64,000 nt of DNA from Aeribacillus composti. GTDB taxonomy: Bacteria > Bacillota > Bacilli > Bacillales > Aeribacillaceae. Of this stretch, positions 1-7,703 are shown piece after piece. The first letter of the stretch is position 1. Each line of letters begins with the position of its first letter. Below the pieces are notes generated by a model. That model was given only the letters and a program-made list of their open reading frames with translations. It made no database searches and had not been told where the DNA came from. A program made the position numbers and the translations under genes. The stretch covers positions 94,981-158,980 of the forward strand of contig NZ_VISS01000004.1 in assembly GCF_007827555.1 (NCBI RefSeq), in the 5' to 3' direction.

Positions 1-330
1 AGAATCGAAGCTGCTTCTAAATTTGCCGTTGAAGAAAATGTCATTGTTGTTTTAAAAGGCCAATATACAGTGATTGCATTTCCGGATGGAACAGGAATGA
101 TCAATCCAACTGGAAACATTGCTTTGGGCAAAGGCGGGAGCGGAGATGCATTAACGGGAATCATCGCTGCTTTTTTGTCCTATTATGAGAACAAAAAAGC
201 AGCTGTGGCAAATGCAGTCTATTTACACGGTTTATGTGCAGATCTGTTTGTAAAAACGAAAGGTGTAAGATCAATGCTTGCGGGCGATATTCCAGACATT
301 TTGCCGGAAGTGATGAAACGATTCGAATAG
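1..330 (+). CDS. nnrD: ADP-dependent NAD(P)H-hydrate dehydratase, C-terminal part
   Basis: The reading frame is open from the first base of the window, so the gene starts upstream and only its last 109 codons are seen. NnrD repairs hydrated NAD(P)H (NADHX) in the cytoplasm using ADP or ATP. The visible part has the hallmark of the family's ribokinase-like fold: a glycine-rich GKGGSGDALTG segment, with the Asp as catalytic base and the glycines forming the phosphate-binding anion hole, followed by helices containing AVYLHG. The gene ends six bases before the convergent sodF stop. The family assignment rests on this motif and is firm; the missing N-terminus means a fused NAD(P)HX epimerase domain cannot be excluded. 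Confidence 0.88.
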   Translation, partial: RIEAASKFAVEENVIVVLKGQYTVIAFPDGTGMINPTGNIALGKGGSGDALTGIIAAFLSYYENKKAAVANAVYLHGLCADLFVKTKGVRSMLAGDIPDILPEVMKRFE

Positions 331-335
331 CCTTA

Positions 336-1214
336 TCAATATGGCTTCCAAATGACTTTTTTTGCAGTTTGAAATCTTTGTTCCACTTCTGGCCAGTTGA
401 CGATTTTCCAAAAATTATCGATATATTTTTGCCGATCGTTTTTATATTGCAAGTAGTATGCATGCTCCCAAACATCTAATACAAGAAGAGGAATGACATC
501 CCATTGGCTTAAGTTTTGATGCTTTTCCGCCTGCAATATTTCCAATCTTCTTGAACGGGGGGACCATACTAATATCGCCCAGCCTCCGCCTTCGACTGCT
601 TTTGCAGCTTCGCTGAAATGCTTTTTAAATGCTTGAAAGCTTCCGAATGAATTTTTGATCGCTTCCTTTAATTCACCTTTCGGCTCGCCCCCGCCTTTTG
701 GGTTCATGACATTCCAAAAAATTGTATGCAAATAGTGGCCTGCCCCATTGAAAGCTGCTTCCCGTTCCCAATGTTTAATCAATGAAAAATCTCCTGTTCT
801 CCGTGCTTTTTCCATTTCGATTTCCGCCTTGTTTAAACCGTCTACATAGCTTTGATGGTGTTTCAAATGGTGAAGCCTCATGATTTCTTCTGAAATATAC
901 GGCTCAAGCGCATTGTATCGATAGGGAAGAGGAGGAAGCTTATGTTGTCCTATCGGCACAGCCAAAGACCGGTCATCTTCACCTTCAATAAATGATCTGA
1001 ATTCATCATACAATTGATTCGCCTGTTCATAAAGTTCGCTTTCTGAAACGGACTCGGCTTTGTCCAGCTCTGTTTTGAAACGGATTATTTTTTCCTCGAA
1101 TTCGCTTGCAAAAGGGTGTTCTGAAATGATGTTTCCATAAAGATCATCACACCATTTTTTTAATTCATTAATATACGATTCACTCAAGACAACAAAATCC
1201 TCCTTTTCATTCAA
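336..1214 (-). CDS. sodF: Fe/Mn-type superoxide dismutase with N-terminal extension
   Basis: Converts superoxide to hydrogen peroxide and oxygen. The protein is 292 residues, against about 200 for typical Fe/Mn enzymes, because about 90 extra acidic, helical residues precede the catalytic fold; this matches Bacillus SodF rather than SodA. The catalytic part starts near residue 91 (HKLPPLPY). The four expected metal ligands are present: His115 in HHLKHH, His163 in GHYLH, and Asp247 and His251 in DVWEH. Tyr123 corresponds to the conserved active-site tyrosine. I do not know the role of the extension. The gene converges on the nnrD end. Confidence 0.93.
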   Translation of the reverse strand: MNEKEDFVVLSESYINELKKWCDDLYGNIISEHPFASEFEEKIIRFKTELDKAESVSESELYEQANQLYDEFRSFIEGEDDRSLAVPIGQHKLPPLPYRYNALEPYISEEIMRLHHLKHHQSYVDGLNKAEIEMEKARRTGDFSLIKHWEREAAFNGAGHYLHTIFWNVMNPKGGGEPKGELKEAIKNSFGSFQAFKKHFSEAAKAVEGGGWAILVWSPRSRRLEILQAEKHQNLSQWDVIPLLVLDVWEHAYYLQYKNDRQKYIDNFWKIVNWPEVEQRFQTAKKVIWKPY

Positions 1215-1240
1215 TCGTCCAGAATACTATATGAAGCAAT

Positions 1241-1471
1241 TTGAAAAAGGGTGAACTAAAAGAAGCGCGTCTTTTAGATGGAAGAGGGAAGCTCCTTAAA
1301 GCGGTTTTTCACCAATTAAAAACGGATGATTTTTTGAAGAAATGCATTTTTTATGTGAGAGGAGAGGCTGGATGGGAAGAAATATGTTTGTCAATACTCG
1401 GTCTTGTTATTAAAAAAGAGCAGCTGCCTGAATTATGTATGAAAAATGCCATGCATATCAATGCAAAATAA
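1241..1471 (+). CDS. Unrecognised short open frame, 76 codons
   Basis: A short frame with a possible TTG start and no convincing ribosome site. It encodes a mixed, partly hydrophobic sequence with no motif I recognise. It lies beside the decayed stretch downstream and ends five bases before a small palindromic element, so it may be the remnant of a gene that lost its beginning. Weak coding evidence; it could be chance. Confidence 0.25.
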   Translation: MKKGELKEARLLDGRGKLLKAVFHQLKTDDFLKKCIFYVRGEAGWEEICLSILGLVIKKEQLPELCMKNAMHINAK

Positions 1472-1475
1472 AATC

Positions 1476-1600
1476 AGGGGATTGTCCCAAAAGGATACAT
1501 CCATTGGAATTCAATAATCAAGAAATGCTGATATATCAGCATTACTGAACATGAAAAGGGGATCCAATACCGTGAAATCAACTAATTGGACGGCCCCTTA
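1476..1600. mobile_element. Small palindromic element, MITE-like, copy 1
   Basis: About 125 bases with imperfect inverted ends: AGGGGATTGTCCCAAAAG on the left, and the reverse complement of the right end reads AAGGGGCCGTCC. The middle contains GATATATCA, also found in the 119-base element near 25.3 kb. The GGGG..TGTCC ends resemble those I recall for IS1182-type elements; no transposase is inside. The left arm is more diverged than in the copy near 25.3 kb. Confidence 0.45.
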
Positions 1601-1753
1601 AGTCAATCTGCCCAAACATCGTTCATTGAACAGTATACTTTTCATCTTTTCAAATAAGCACGTCAGCTTCTTTAGCTTTTTTGGGAACTAATAGACAAAC
1701 TCTATTTTAATGACAGAAGTAAGTACATTCAAATTTCATTATAACAGCAAATA

Positions 1754-2182
1754 CTACTTCTTGATTAGATCTGCCATCATAACAAAAATTTTATCATCAT
1801 ACGCATTTTCATCCTGCTTTAAAATGTCGTCTATATATCTTGGTATTCCTTTACAAAAGCTTTAGCAAAGTCCGTGAAATGACAATCCAGTACTTTTTGT
1901 TTGCTTGAATCATAATACAACAATCAATAAACAGACGATTTTGGGATTTTTTTAATGTAATATTTTAAAGCATTCTCATGAGTTTCTACGGTCCCTTGAA
2001 CTATTTTTCATTACTGAATTTGATCAAGTAATCTCCGATATCTAATAAAAGACCATCACGGAATGTTGTTTTTGTCCATTTTCAACAATATACATATATA
2101 ATCTTTTGTAGAAATAAAAGGATAGCTCAAAAGGAGCATCTTTTGTATCCTCATATTCTTCAATCTCAAATAATAGCTTCAT
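1754..2182 (-). pseudogene. Decayed gene, possibly immunity-protein-like
   Basis: On the minus strand an ATG-started frame (MKLLFEIEEYEDTKDAPFEL...) runs 46 codons and stops, but coding-like sequence goes on in other frames for over 250 bases, with segments such as SSKQKVLDCHFTDFAKAFV and ENAYDDKIFVMMADLIKK. At least two frameshifts or stops are needed to join them. The acidic composition and small reconstructed size of about 140 residues fit an immunity or other small cytoplasmic protein, but no family is recognised. It lies just downstream (minus direction) of another relic. Confidence 0.45.
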
Positions 2183-2251
2183 CTGTCTATACACCCTTTA
2201 AATTCATTTTGTTTACTATTTGTACAGATTTCATATATAAAATTACTTGAT

Positions 2252-2378
2252 TTATCCCGTTACTTGGTTTTCCTTTAAAGATTTCATAATCTTCTTCATT
2301 TCTGTTTTTGAAAGATTTTTAGAAACAATGTTCATTTTATATCGCGATTTTCCCTGTAATTCCTTTTTGATGCTGTGC
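2252..2378 (-). pseudogene. C-terminal gene relic, possibly a toxin tail
   Basis: A minus-strand frame without start encodes a basic, lysine-rich tail containing SIKKELQGKSRYKM and LSKTEMKKIMKSL before its stop. An in-frame stop lies shortly upstream, so nothing intact can be made. A basic C-terminus followed by a small acidic gene is the usual layout of polymorphic toxin-immunity pairs; that reading is inference only. Confidence 0.3.
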
Positions 2379-2578
2379 GTCCTTTAATTTGTAAAAAGCA
2401 GAGAAGACAACGCTTTTTTTAATTTAAAGCCGAACAGGGAAGGGGTGTTCTGCTGTATTATGGACAATTACTGTTTCTGTTGTTTTTCACAGAGGAAATG
2501 CCCGAGCTTTTCTCAATGCAGAAAGTACTAAAGCAGGCGGAACTCAACCTTTTAGGAGAAGTTCTCGACAACTGGAAA

Positions 2579-2607
2579 GCCCCACAGAAATCATTTTCTG
2601 TGGGGCC
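2579..2607 (-). terminator. Hairpin downstream of dhaS
   Basis: GCCCCACAGAAA and TTTTCTGTGGGGC form a strong stem with a three-base loop. It is placed to end dhaS transcription. On the minus strand only a short TTT follows, so it may also act in the other direction. Confidence 0.6.
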
Positions 2608-2650
2608 TAGATATTGTTTTTTAGACAGGCGCTATTCTGAATTATATATT

Positions 2651-4135
2651 TTAATTTAAGCTAATCCACACGCTTTTTACTTCTGTATAGTTGTTCAAAG
2701 CATATGAACCCATTTCGCGACCGATACCTGATTGTTTGTATCCGCCAAACGGAGAAGCTGCGTCAAATACATTATAACAGTTGACCCAAACAGTTCCTGC
2801 TCTCAAGCGATTGGCGACATAGTGAGCGTTGGCCACATCTCTCGTCCATAAACCGGCAGCTAAGCCGTATTCGCTGTTGTTTGCCCGATCAATAACTTCA
2901 TCTAAATCTTCAAAAGGCAATGCAGCAATGACCGGACCGAATATTTCCTCTTTGGCAATTGTCATTTTATCTTCAACATCAGCAAAAATTGTAGGAGTGA
3001 CAAAATACCCTTTTTCAGATGGCGTAGATCCGCCGGTCACAACTTCTGCGCCTTCTTCAATTCCTTTTTCAATATAATTCAACACTCTTGACTGCTGCTC
3101 TTCAGATACGAGCGGCCCCATTTCTGTTTCCGGATTCAGACCAAAGCCTTGGCGGATATTTTGGGCATGGGAGGCCATATCTGCTAATACATTATCGTAA
3201 TGTTTTTTCTGAATAAACACACGAGAACCTGCACAGCATACTTGACCTTGATTAAACATTACACCGTTTAATGCACCTGGAATCGCTTTTGACAGATCAG
3301 CATCCGGCAAAATAATATTCGGCGATTTGCCTCCTAATTCCAGCGTAACTCGCTTCAGTGAACGTGCGGCATTTTTCATTATCAGCTTGCCAACTTCCGT
3401 CGATCCGGTAAAAGCAATTTTATCTACCAGAGGATGATCAACAATCGCTTGCCCAGCTGTTTCCCCAAAGCCCGGTACTATGTTGATAACCCCAGGTGGG
3501 AAACCTGCTTCTTCAATAAGCTCTGCTAAATAAAGGGCTGAAAGTGGAGTTTGTTCTGCAGGCTTCAAAACGACTGTACAACCAGTTGCAAGAGCGGCAC
3601 CAAGTTTCCACATTGCCATTAGAAGCGGGAAGTTCCATGGAATAATCTGGCCGACAACACCAACAGGTTCATGTCTTGTATAATTGAAAAATGGTCCGTT
3701 GACAGGAATGGTCTGCCCGACTATTTTTGTAGACCATCCGGCATAGTAACGCAAGTGTTCAATGGCTAACGGAATATCTGCATTTCTAGTTTCCCGGATC
3801 GGTTTTCCGTTATCCAGCGTTTCCAGCTGAGCTAGTTCTTCTTTGTTTTCTTCCAGTAAATCCGCCAGTTTGTACAATAATCGGCTTCGTTCAGCAGCTG
3901 ATATTTTGGACCATGGCCCGCTGTCAAAAGCAGCTCTTGCCGCACGGACAGCACGGTCAATATCTTCTTTGTCCGCTTCATAAACCGTTGCAAGAGTTTC
4001 TCCAGTTGCTGGATTAGGAGTGTCAAACGTTTTGCCGGAAACGCTTTCGACAAATTCACCATTAATGTACAACTTTTTTTTCCCTTTTAGAAACTCCGCT
4101 ACTTTCCCTTCAACATTAGCGATTAATTGACTCAT
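2651..4135 (-). CDS. dhaS: NAD-dependent aldehyde dehydrogenase DhaS
   Basis: Oxidises aldehydes to carboxylic acids with NAD(P). The 494-residue protein has the full family length and matches Bacillus DhaS along its whole length, as far as I remember that sequence. Visible landmarks: oxyanion Asn169 in PWNFP, the cofactor-binding FTGSTEVG loop near residue 242, general base Glu266 in ELGGK, nucleophile Cys300 in GQVCCAG, and the conserved EEIFGPV motif. The start has an AGGAGG-like ribosome site just upstream. It is transcribed alone, with a hairpin downstream, and diverges from cotJA. Its natural aldehyde cannot be told from sequence. Confidence 0.95.
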   Translation of the reverse strand: MSQLIANVEGKVAEFLKGKKKLYINGEFVESVSGKTFDTPNPATGETLATVYEADKEDIDRAVRAARAAFDSGPWSKISAAERSRLLYKLADLLEENKEELAQLETLDNGKPIRETRNADIPLAIEHLRYYAGWSTKIVGQTIPVNGPFFNYTRHEPVGVVGQIIPWNFPLLMAMWKLGAALATGCTVVLKPAEQTPLSALYLAELIEEAGFPPGVINIVPGFGETAGQAIVDHPLVDKIAFTGSTEVGKLIMKNAARSLKRVTLELGGKSPNIILPDADLSKAIPGALNGVMFNQGQVCCAGSRVFIQKKHYDNVLADMASHAQNIRQGFGLNPETEMGPLVSEEQQSRVLNYIEKGIEEGAEVVTGGSTPSEKGYFVTPTIFADVEDKMTIAKEEIFGPVIAALPFEDLDEVIDRANNSEYGLAAGLWTRDVANAHYVANRLRAGTVWVNCYNVFDAASPFGGYKQSGIGREMGSYALNNYTEVKSVWISLN

Positions 4136-4375
4136 CGATCATCCTCCTAATTTTTTTTTTCGTTGTGTAAACTCTGGATGAACGAAATACAGTTTTATAA
4201 TAAAGGAAAATTCAGAATATTTCAACCCATTTTTTAAAAATTACCAAAAATCTCCTGACCAACAACTGCTGGATGGCCGCAGAAAACTTAAGAAAACAAC
4301 TTTATTTCAGTCATCAAGACAAACTATTTAAGAATAATCGTATAAAGAGAAATGAACTTCAAAGAGGTGATGACA

Positions 4376-4615
4376 ATGAATGAGAAGCATCAAAAATCTT
4401 TTACGACCGTAAAATCATATCGTCCTTTTCATAGCAGATATGATCCATGTAAACCAATCGGTGTCAAATACTATTCCACACCGCCAAACCTTTTCCTCGG
4501 TTTTCAGCCGCCGAACTTGCAGCAATTTTCCGCAAAAGAAGCATTAAAAAAAGGGACTCTTTGGCGATTTTTTTATGACTATTACGAAAATCCGTATGAG
4601 AAAAAAGGGAGGTAG
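4376..4615 (+). CDS. cotJA: Spore coat protein CotJA
   Basis: A 79-residue spore coat-associated protein, first gene of cotJABC, made in the mother cell in Bacillus subtilis. The central segment with [20 protein letters not shown] and the conserved [13 protein letters not shown] near the C-terminus identifies it. The chosen ATG has AAAGAGGTG six bases upstream; two earlier in-frame start codons lie at or before that ribosome site and are less likely. The next gene follows after five bases. A sigma-E promoter is expected, but the upstream bases show no clear match to me. Confidence 0.93.
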   Translation: MNEKHQKSFTTVKSYRPFHSRYDPCKPIGVKYYSTPPNLFLGFQPPNLQQFSAKEALKKGTLWRFFYDYYENPYEKKGR

Positions 4616-4620
4616 CCAAA

Positions 4621-4881
4621 ATGAAGGAGCTTCCTCAAGAGTACTATCAGCTCCTTGAAGAAATTCAAGCGGCTGATTTCGTGCTTGTTGAATTATCGCT
4701 TTATCTAGACACTCATCCAAATGATATAGAAGCAATCCAGCAATTTAACCAATATGCCCAATACTCAAAACAATTGAAGCAAATGTTTGAATCAAAATTC
4801 GGTGCGCTGCAGCAATTTGGAAACAGCTTTTCAGACGCGAACTGGAGCTGGGGAACGATGCCGTGGCCATGGCAAGTATAG
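4621..4881 (+). CDS. cotJB: Spore coat protein CotJB
   Basis: An 86-residue helical protein whose stretch [21 protein letters not shown] and the following LDTHPND..AIQQFNQ pattern are typical of CotJB. It is needed with CotJA and CotJC to assemble this coat complex. GGAGGT lies just before the ATG. The C-terminus is rich in Trp and Pro ([11 protein letters not shown]), as usual in the family. It lies between cotJA and cotJC in a tight operon. Confidence 0.93.
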   Translation: MKELPQEYYQLLEEIQAADFVLVELSLYLDTHPNDIEAIQQFNQYAQYSKQLKQMFESKFGALQQFGNSFSDANWSWGTMPWPWQV

Positions 4882-4926
4882 CTTTAATCCGTTTAACTAT
4901 ACTCATACGATGAAAGGAGAAAGAAC

Positions 4927-5496
4927 ATGTGGTTTTATGAAAAAAAACTACAATATCCTGTCAGGGTGAGTACGTGCAACCCAAAACTTGCAAAATATTT
5001 AATTGAACAATACGGCGGAGCAGATGGAGAACTTGCTGCCGCCCTTCGCTATTTGAATCAAAGATACACGATCCCCGACAAAGTAGTAGGACTTTTAACG
5101 GATATTGGAACAGAAGAATTTGCTCATTTGGAGATGATCGCAACAATGGTGTATAAATTGACGAAAGATGCGACACCGGAACAATTAAAGGAAGCAGGAC
5201 TAGGCGAGCATTATGTCAATCATGACAGCGCCTTGTTTTATAACAACGCTGCTGGAACTCCGTGGACTGCGACTTATATTCAAGCAAAAGGGGATCCGAT
5301 AGCTGATTTGTATGAGGATATAGCTGCCGAGGAAAAAGCAAGAGCTACTTATCAATGGATTATCGATATGTCAGATGATCCAGACTTAAATGACGGATTA
5401 AGATTTTTGCGCCAAAGAGAAATTGTTCATTCGCAACGTTTTCGAGAGGCGGTGGAAATTTTAAAAGAAGAACGTGATCGTAAAAAGTTTTTTTAA
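4927..5496 (+). CDS. cotJC: Manganese catalase-type spore coat protein CotJC
   Basis: Ferritin-like dimanganese catalase homologue that is part of the spore coat and probably destroys hydrogen peroxide there. The 189 residues carry the expected ligand pattern: Glu35 in GADGELAAALRYL, Glu64 and His67 in EEFAHLEM, Glu135 or Glu136 in AAEEKAR, and His168 in REIVHSQ. All ligands are present, so activity is plausible. Last gene of cotJABC; AGGAGA precedes the ATG and a strong terminator follows. Confidence 0.95.
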   Translation: MWFYEKKLQYPVRVSTCNPKLAKYLIEQYGGADGELAAALRYLNQRYTIPDKVVGLLTDIGTEEFAHLEMIATMVYKLTKDATPEQLKEAGLGEHYVNHDSALFYNNAAGTPWTATYIQAKGDPIADLYEDIAAEEKARATYQWIIDMSDDPDLNDGLRFLRQREIVHSQRFREAVEILKEERDRKKFF

Positions 5497-5505
5497 GAAG
5501 TTCAA

Positions 5506-5550
5506 GGAGCATCCAATCAGACGTACTTTCATCTATTGGATGCTCCTTTT
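5506..5550 (+). terminator. Terminator of cotJABC
   Basis: GGAGCATCCAAT pairs with ATTGGATGCTCC, followed by TTTTA: a 12-base-pair stem directly after cotJC. Confidence 0.85.
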
Positions 5551-5609
5551 ATGTTTCAGGCAGAACATTGTTGGTAATATCCAAGATTGACAGCATTGAT
5601 CGAATTTTT

Positions 5610-5750
5610 TTACTCTCTTTCTTTTAAAATAATACAAACAGCTGTACAATCGATCAATTGAAGCTGTTCACGTACAAAAATAGTGTATTTTGCATTACTT
5701 AATCCATTTTCTTTAGCCCATGAATAAAATTCAAAATCATATCCTCCTCC
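5610..5750 (-). pseudogene. Small gene relic without a usable start
   Basis: The minus strand has a fine ribosome site (AAGGAGGAGGAT) before an ATG, but that frame stops after 13 codons. A coding-like frame shifted by one base runs to a stop 44 codons on and contains FEFYSWAKENGLSNAKYT and CTAVCIILKERE. A single frameshift near the start would explain it. I do not recognise the family. An inverted repeat AGACATAGTA...TACTATGTCT lies just upstream of the ribosome site. Confidence 0.4.
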
Positions 5751-5957
5751 TTAATATTTATGAAGACATAGTATTTTCTACTTCTACTATGTCTATCCCA
5801 ATTTTATCCTTGATATATCATCTAGGTTAGAAAAGAATGGCACACCCTAAAAATAAAAATGCAACAAAAAAGGATAAAAGTAACTCTCCTCCTTGAAAAA
5901 TGGACACATTACTTAAATGGTTATTTATAACATACTGTATGGAAAATACACAGCTAT

Positions 5958-6283
5958 CTATGCAAAAGAAAACTCAAAAATGTAAGTGATCCAGTTAGGT
6001 ATTATGAGCGATGCTGCGAGTCCTTTAATAATTACCATAAATCTGAGCATATAAACGAGTGCTACTGCACTTACCAATAAAGAAAAATGTATAAGTCTGA
6101 CCGAGAGCTATAATTTACATAGTCTCCTAAGAAATGATTAACTCCTAAAGAAACAAAGTAAATGATTAGGCTAGGAACAGCCATAGCAAAGAATAAACAA
6201 AAGCCTATAAGGAACATTCCTGTTAGAAGTTTTTTCGGGGACTTGAATAAAAAAGCCCTCTTGGTATGATTCGGGGGTGTCAA
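5958..6283 (-). pseudogene. Frameshifted membrane protein, cut at the IS110 fragment
   Basis: A minus-strand frame reads out of the left end of the IS110 fragment as KSPKKLLTGMFLIGFCLFFAM and then hydrophobic segments up to a stop at 6071. After a one-base shift, more membrane-like sequence (LVSAVALVYMLRFMVIIKGL, then IPNWITYIF) reaches another stop. The probable sense is a small multi-helix membrane protein interrupted by the insertion and then frameshifted. The ATG at 6283 lies in insertion sequence and is not a true start. Family unknown; it may have belonged to the exporter locus on the other side of the insertion. Confidence 0.45.
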
Positions 6284-6320
6284 TCGGATTAATTGCCCCC
6301 TAATTTGGATACCAAGGAGG
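6257..6320 (+). promoter_or_regulatory. Hairpin that hides the transposase ribosome site
   Basis: CCCTCTTGGTAT pairs with ATACCAAGGAGG (two mismatches), and inside it GGGGG pairs with CCCCC and CAAT with ATTG around a short loop. The right arm contains AAGGAGG, the ribosome site of the transposase ATG eight bases further on. In transcripts entering from outside, this fold would block translation, a known protective device of insertion sequences. A transcript starting inside the hairpin would escape it. Confidence 0.6.
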
Positions 6321-6327
6321 ACTATAC

Positions 6328-6690
6328 ATGAGTTCTATCTCAAACAAGAAGATTAATCAAGTCACCGATCAAACGCTCATCGTTGGCATGGATATCGCGA
6401 AAAAGAAGCATTATGCCTGCTTTGTGGATGAGCGAGGGAGGGTGTTAAAAAAGCCGTTTCCCGTTCTGCAATCGAAAGAAGGATTGGAATGGTTGTACCA
6501 GTGCATCGTGAAAGCGATGGAGGAAGTTGAAAAAACGGAAGTGATCGTTGGCATCGAGCCAACGGGACATTATTGGCTCAATCTCGCTTACTTTCTTGAC
6601 GAGAAGGGCATTCCTCTCGTGATGACAAACCCGATGCACGTGAAGCGCTCCAAAGAGCTAGACAACAATCTTCCAACCAAGGCTTTATAA
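6328..6690 (+). pseudogene. IS110-family transposase, N-terminal fragment
   Basis: The 120-residue product has the start of the RuvC-like DEDD domain: VGMDIAKKKHYACFVDERG with the first catalytic Asp near residue 21, then VIVGIEPTGHYW and MTNPMHVKRSKELDN. Full transposases are about 400 residues, so the rest of the DEDD domain and the C-terminal serine-containing transposase domain are missing. It ends at a foreign stop shortly after the point where other members read SPTKND. Not functional as a recombinase. IS110 elements use a bridge RNA from a non-coding end; only a short left end is left here. Confidence 0.85.
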
Positions 6691-6753
6691 GTCCAAGACA
6701 CTGCCCCTTGAGTTTGAAAATCTCCATTAACATTAGCGACTGTTCTAGCAGGG

Positions 6754-6888
6754 TCAATTTTTATAGAGATTGATTGGTTTTGAATAGCTTTTGGACTCCT
6801 TTATGAACTGTTTCATCAGGCTTTGACTACTATTTACTCGAGCTATCCTCGTAAATGCTGTTTTTTTAGGAATTTTTTTGTTTTTCAT
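6754..6888 (-). CDS. Small basic peptide gene beside the exporter operon
   Basis: A 44-codon ATG frame encodes a basic peptide beginning MKNKKIPKKTAFTRIARVN. After its stop, coding-like sequence continues in another frame (SIKIDPARTVANVNGDFQTQ) until it meets the IS110 fragment, so the original product may have been longer and been frameshifted. It lies about 140 bases downstream of the ABC ATPase gene on the same strand. A peptide substrate or self-immunity peptide is possible, but nothing is recognised and the ribosome site is weak. Confidence 0.3.
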   Translation of the reverse strand: MKNKKIPKKTAFTRIARVNSSQSLMKQFIKESKSYSKPINLYKN

Positions 6889-7028
6889 TCTGCTATATGA
6901 AAGAATGATTCAAACAGTATTTGTATGTTAGTAAAATCGCGGAAAAAGAAGGCTGGAAATCAAGGTGAAACTGTTCCTTAGAAAGCCCAAAAAGAAAAAT
7001 GAACTTCCTATAACCGAGCATACAAAAT

Positions 7029-7700
7029 TTATGCTTCACGGCTGCCGCACTCTAAAACTACTGTATTCAGTTGTTCATTCCTTTTTAAAATGATCTTTTG
7101 ATTTGAAAAATCAGTTAAATCAGCATCCGTTGAATGAGTGGCATAAATTAAAATTGCCTTGTTTTGCATGACGTAATTTTTCAAATAATCGAGAATAACT
7201 TTTCTTGACCTAATATCGAAATTGACAAAAGGTTCATCAAGGAGAATCAAATTAGGCGAAGATAGAAGTGCTAAAATTAAAGATAGTTTTTGTTTCGTTC
7301 CTAAAGACAGTTCGCGTGTAAGGGTATTTTTATATTTGTAGAGTCCAATTTTTTCTATAAGACCTTCTAGAGACGAATCTAATCTTTCCCCATTCAGGAA
7401 GGATAAGATCATATCAATTGTTTCAGCCGTTGTTAAATAATCGTATAAAAATGGTGTATTGCCAATTAAGGAGACTCCTTTTATATACTTTTGAAAATCG
7501 TCCTTTAATGAAATATTGTTTAACTTGATGTCCCCATCGAATGTTGTCATTCCACCGATGATATTCAACAACGTTGATTTGCCAATTCCATTTTCACCAA
7601 GTAATTCAACAATGCTCATGTTATCTATTTTTAAGTTAATACCGTCAAAAATGTAGGCTGATTCACCATATCTTTTTTTTATATTGATCAATTCAAGCAT
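7029..7700 (-). CDS. ABC transporter ATP-binding protein
   Basis: The 223-residue cytoplasmic ATPase drives the membrane protein encoded just upstream. Motifs are complete: Walker A GENGIGKST at residues 35-43, signature LSLGT at 131-135, Walker B LILLDEP at 151-157, and switch His189. GAGAGGT precedes the ATG, which lies three bases after the permease stop, so the two are co-translated. It resembles exporter ATPases of antimicrobial peptide and self-immunity systems such as AlbC or SkfE; substrate unknown. Its A+T-rich codon use is like that of the permease and suggests acquired DNA. Confidence 0.9.
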   Translation of the reverse strand: MLELINIKKRYGESAYIFDGINLKIDNMSIVELLGENGIGKSTLLNIIGGMTTFDGDIKLNNISLKDDFQKYIKGVSLIGNTPFLYDYLTTAETIDMILSFLNGERLDSSLEGLIEKIGLYKYKNTLTRELSLGTKQKLSLILALLSSPNLILLDEPFVNFDIRSRKVILDYLKNYVMQNKAILIYATHSTDADLTDFSNQKIILKRNEQLNTVVLECGSREA

Positions 7701-7703
7701 GTT

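Larger units (their letters stand above)
6250..6690 (+). mobile_element. Left-end fragment of an IS110-family element
   Basis: Holds a hairpin leader and the first third of an IS110 transposase. The left border is estimated where the neighbouring minus-strand membrane gene loses sense; the right border is where the transposase frame ends abruptly near 6684. The right end is missing, so the element cannot move by itself. Confidence 0.7.

Noticed and set aside
6071..6283. 70-residue membrane protein as an intact gene
   Set aside because: Its ATG is in the IS110 leader and sense continues in another frame after its stop; treated as a broken gene.
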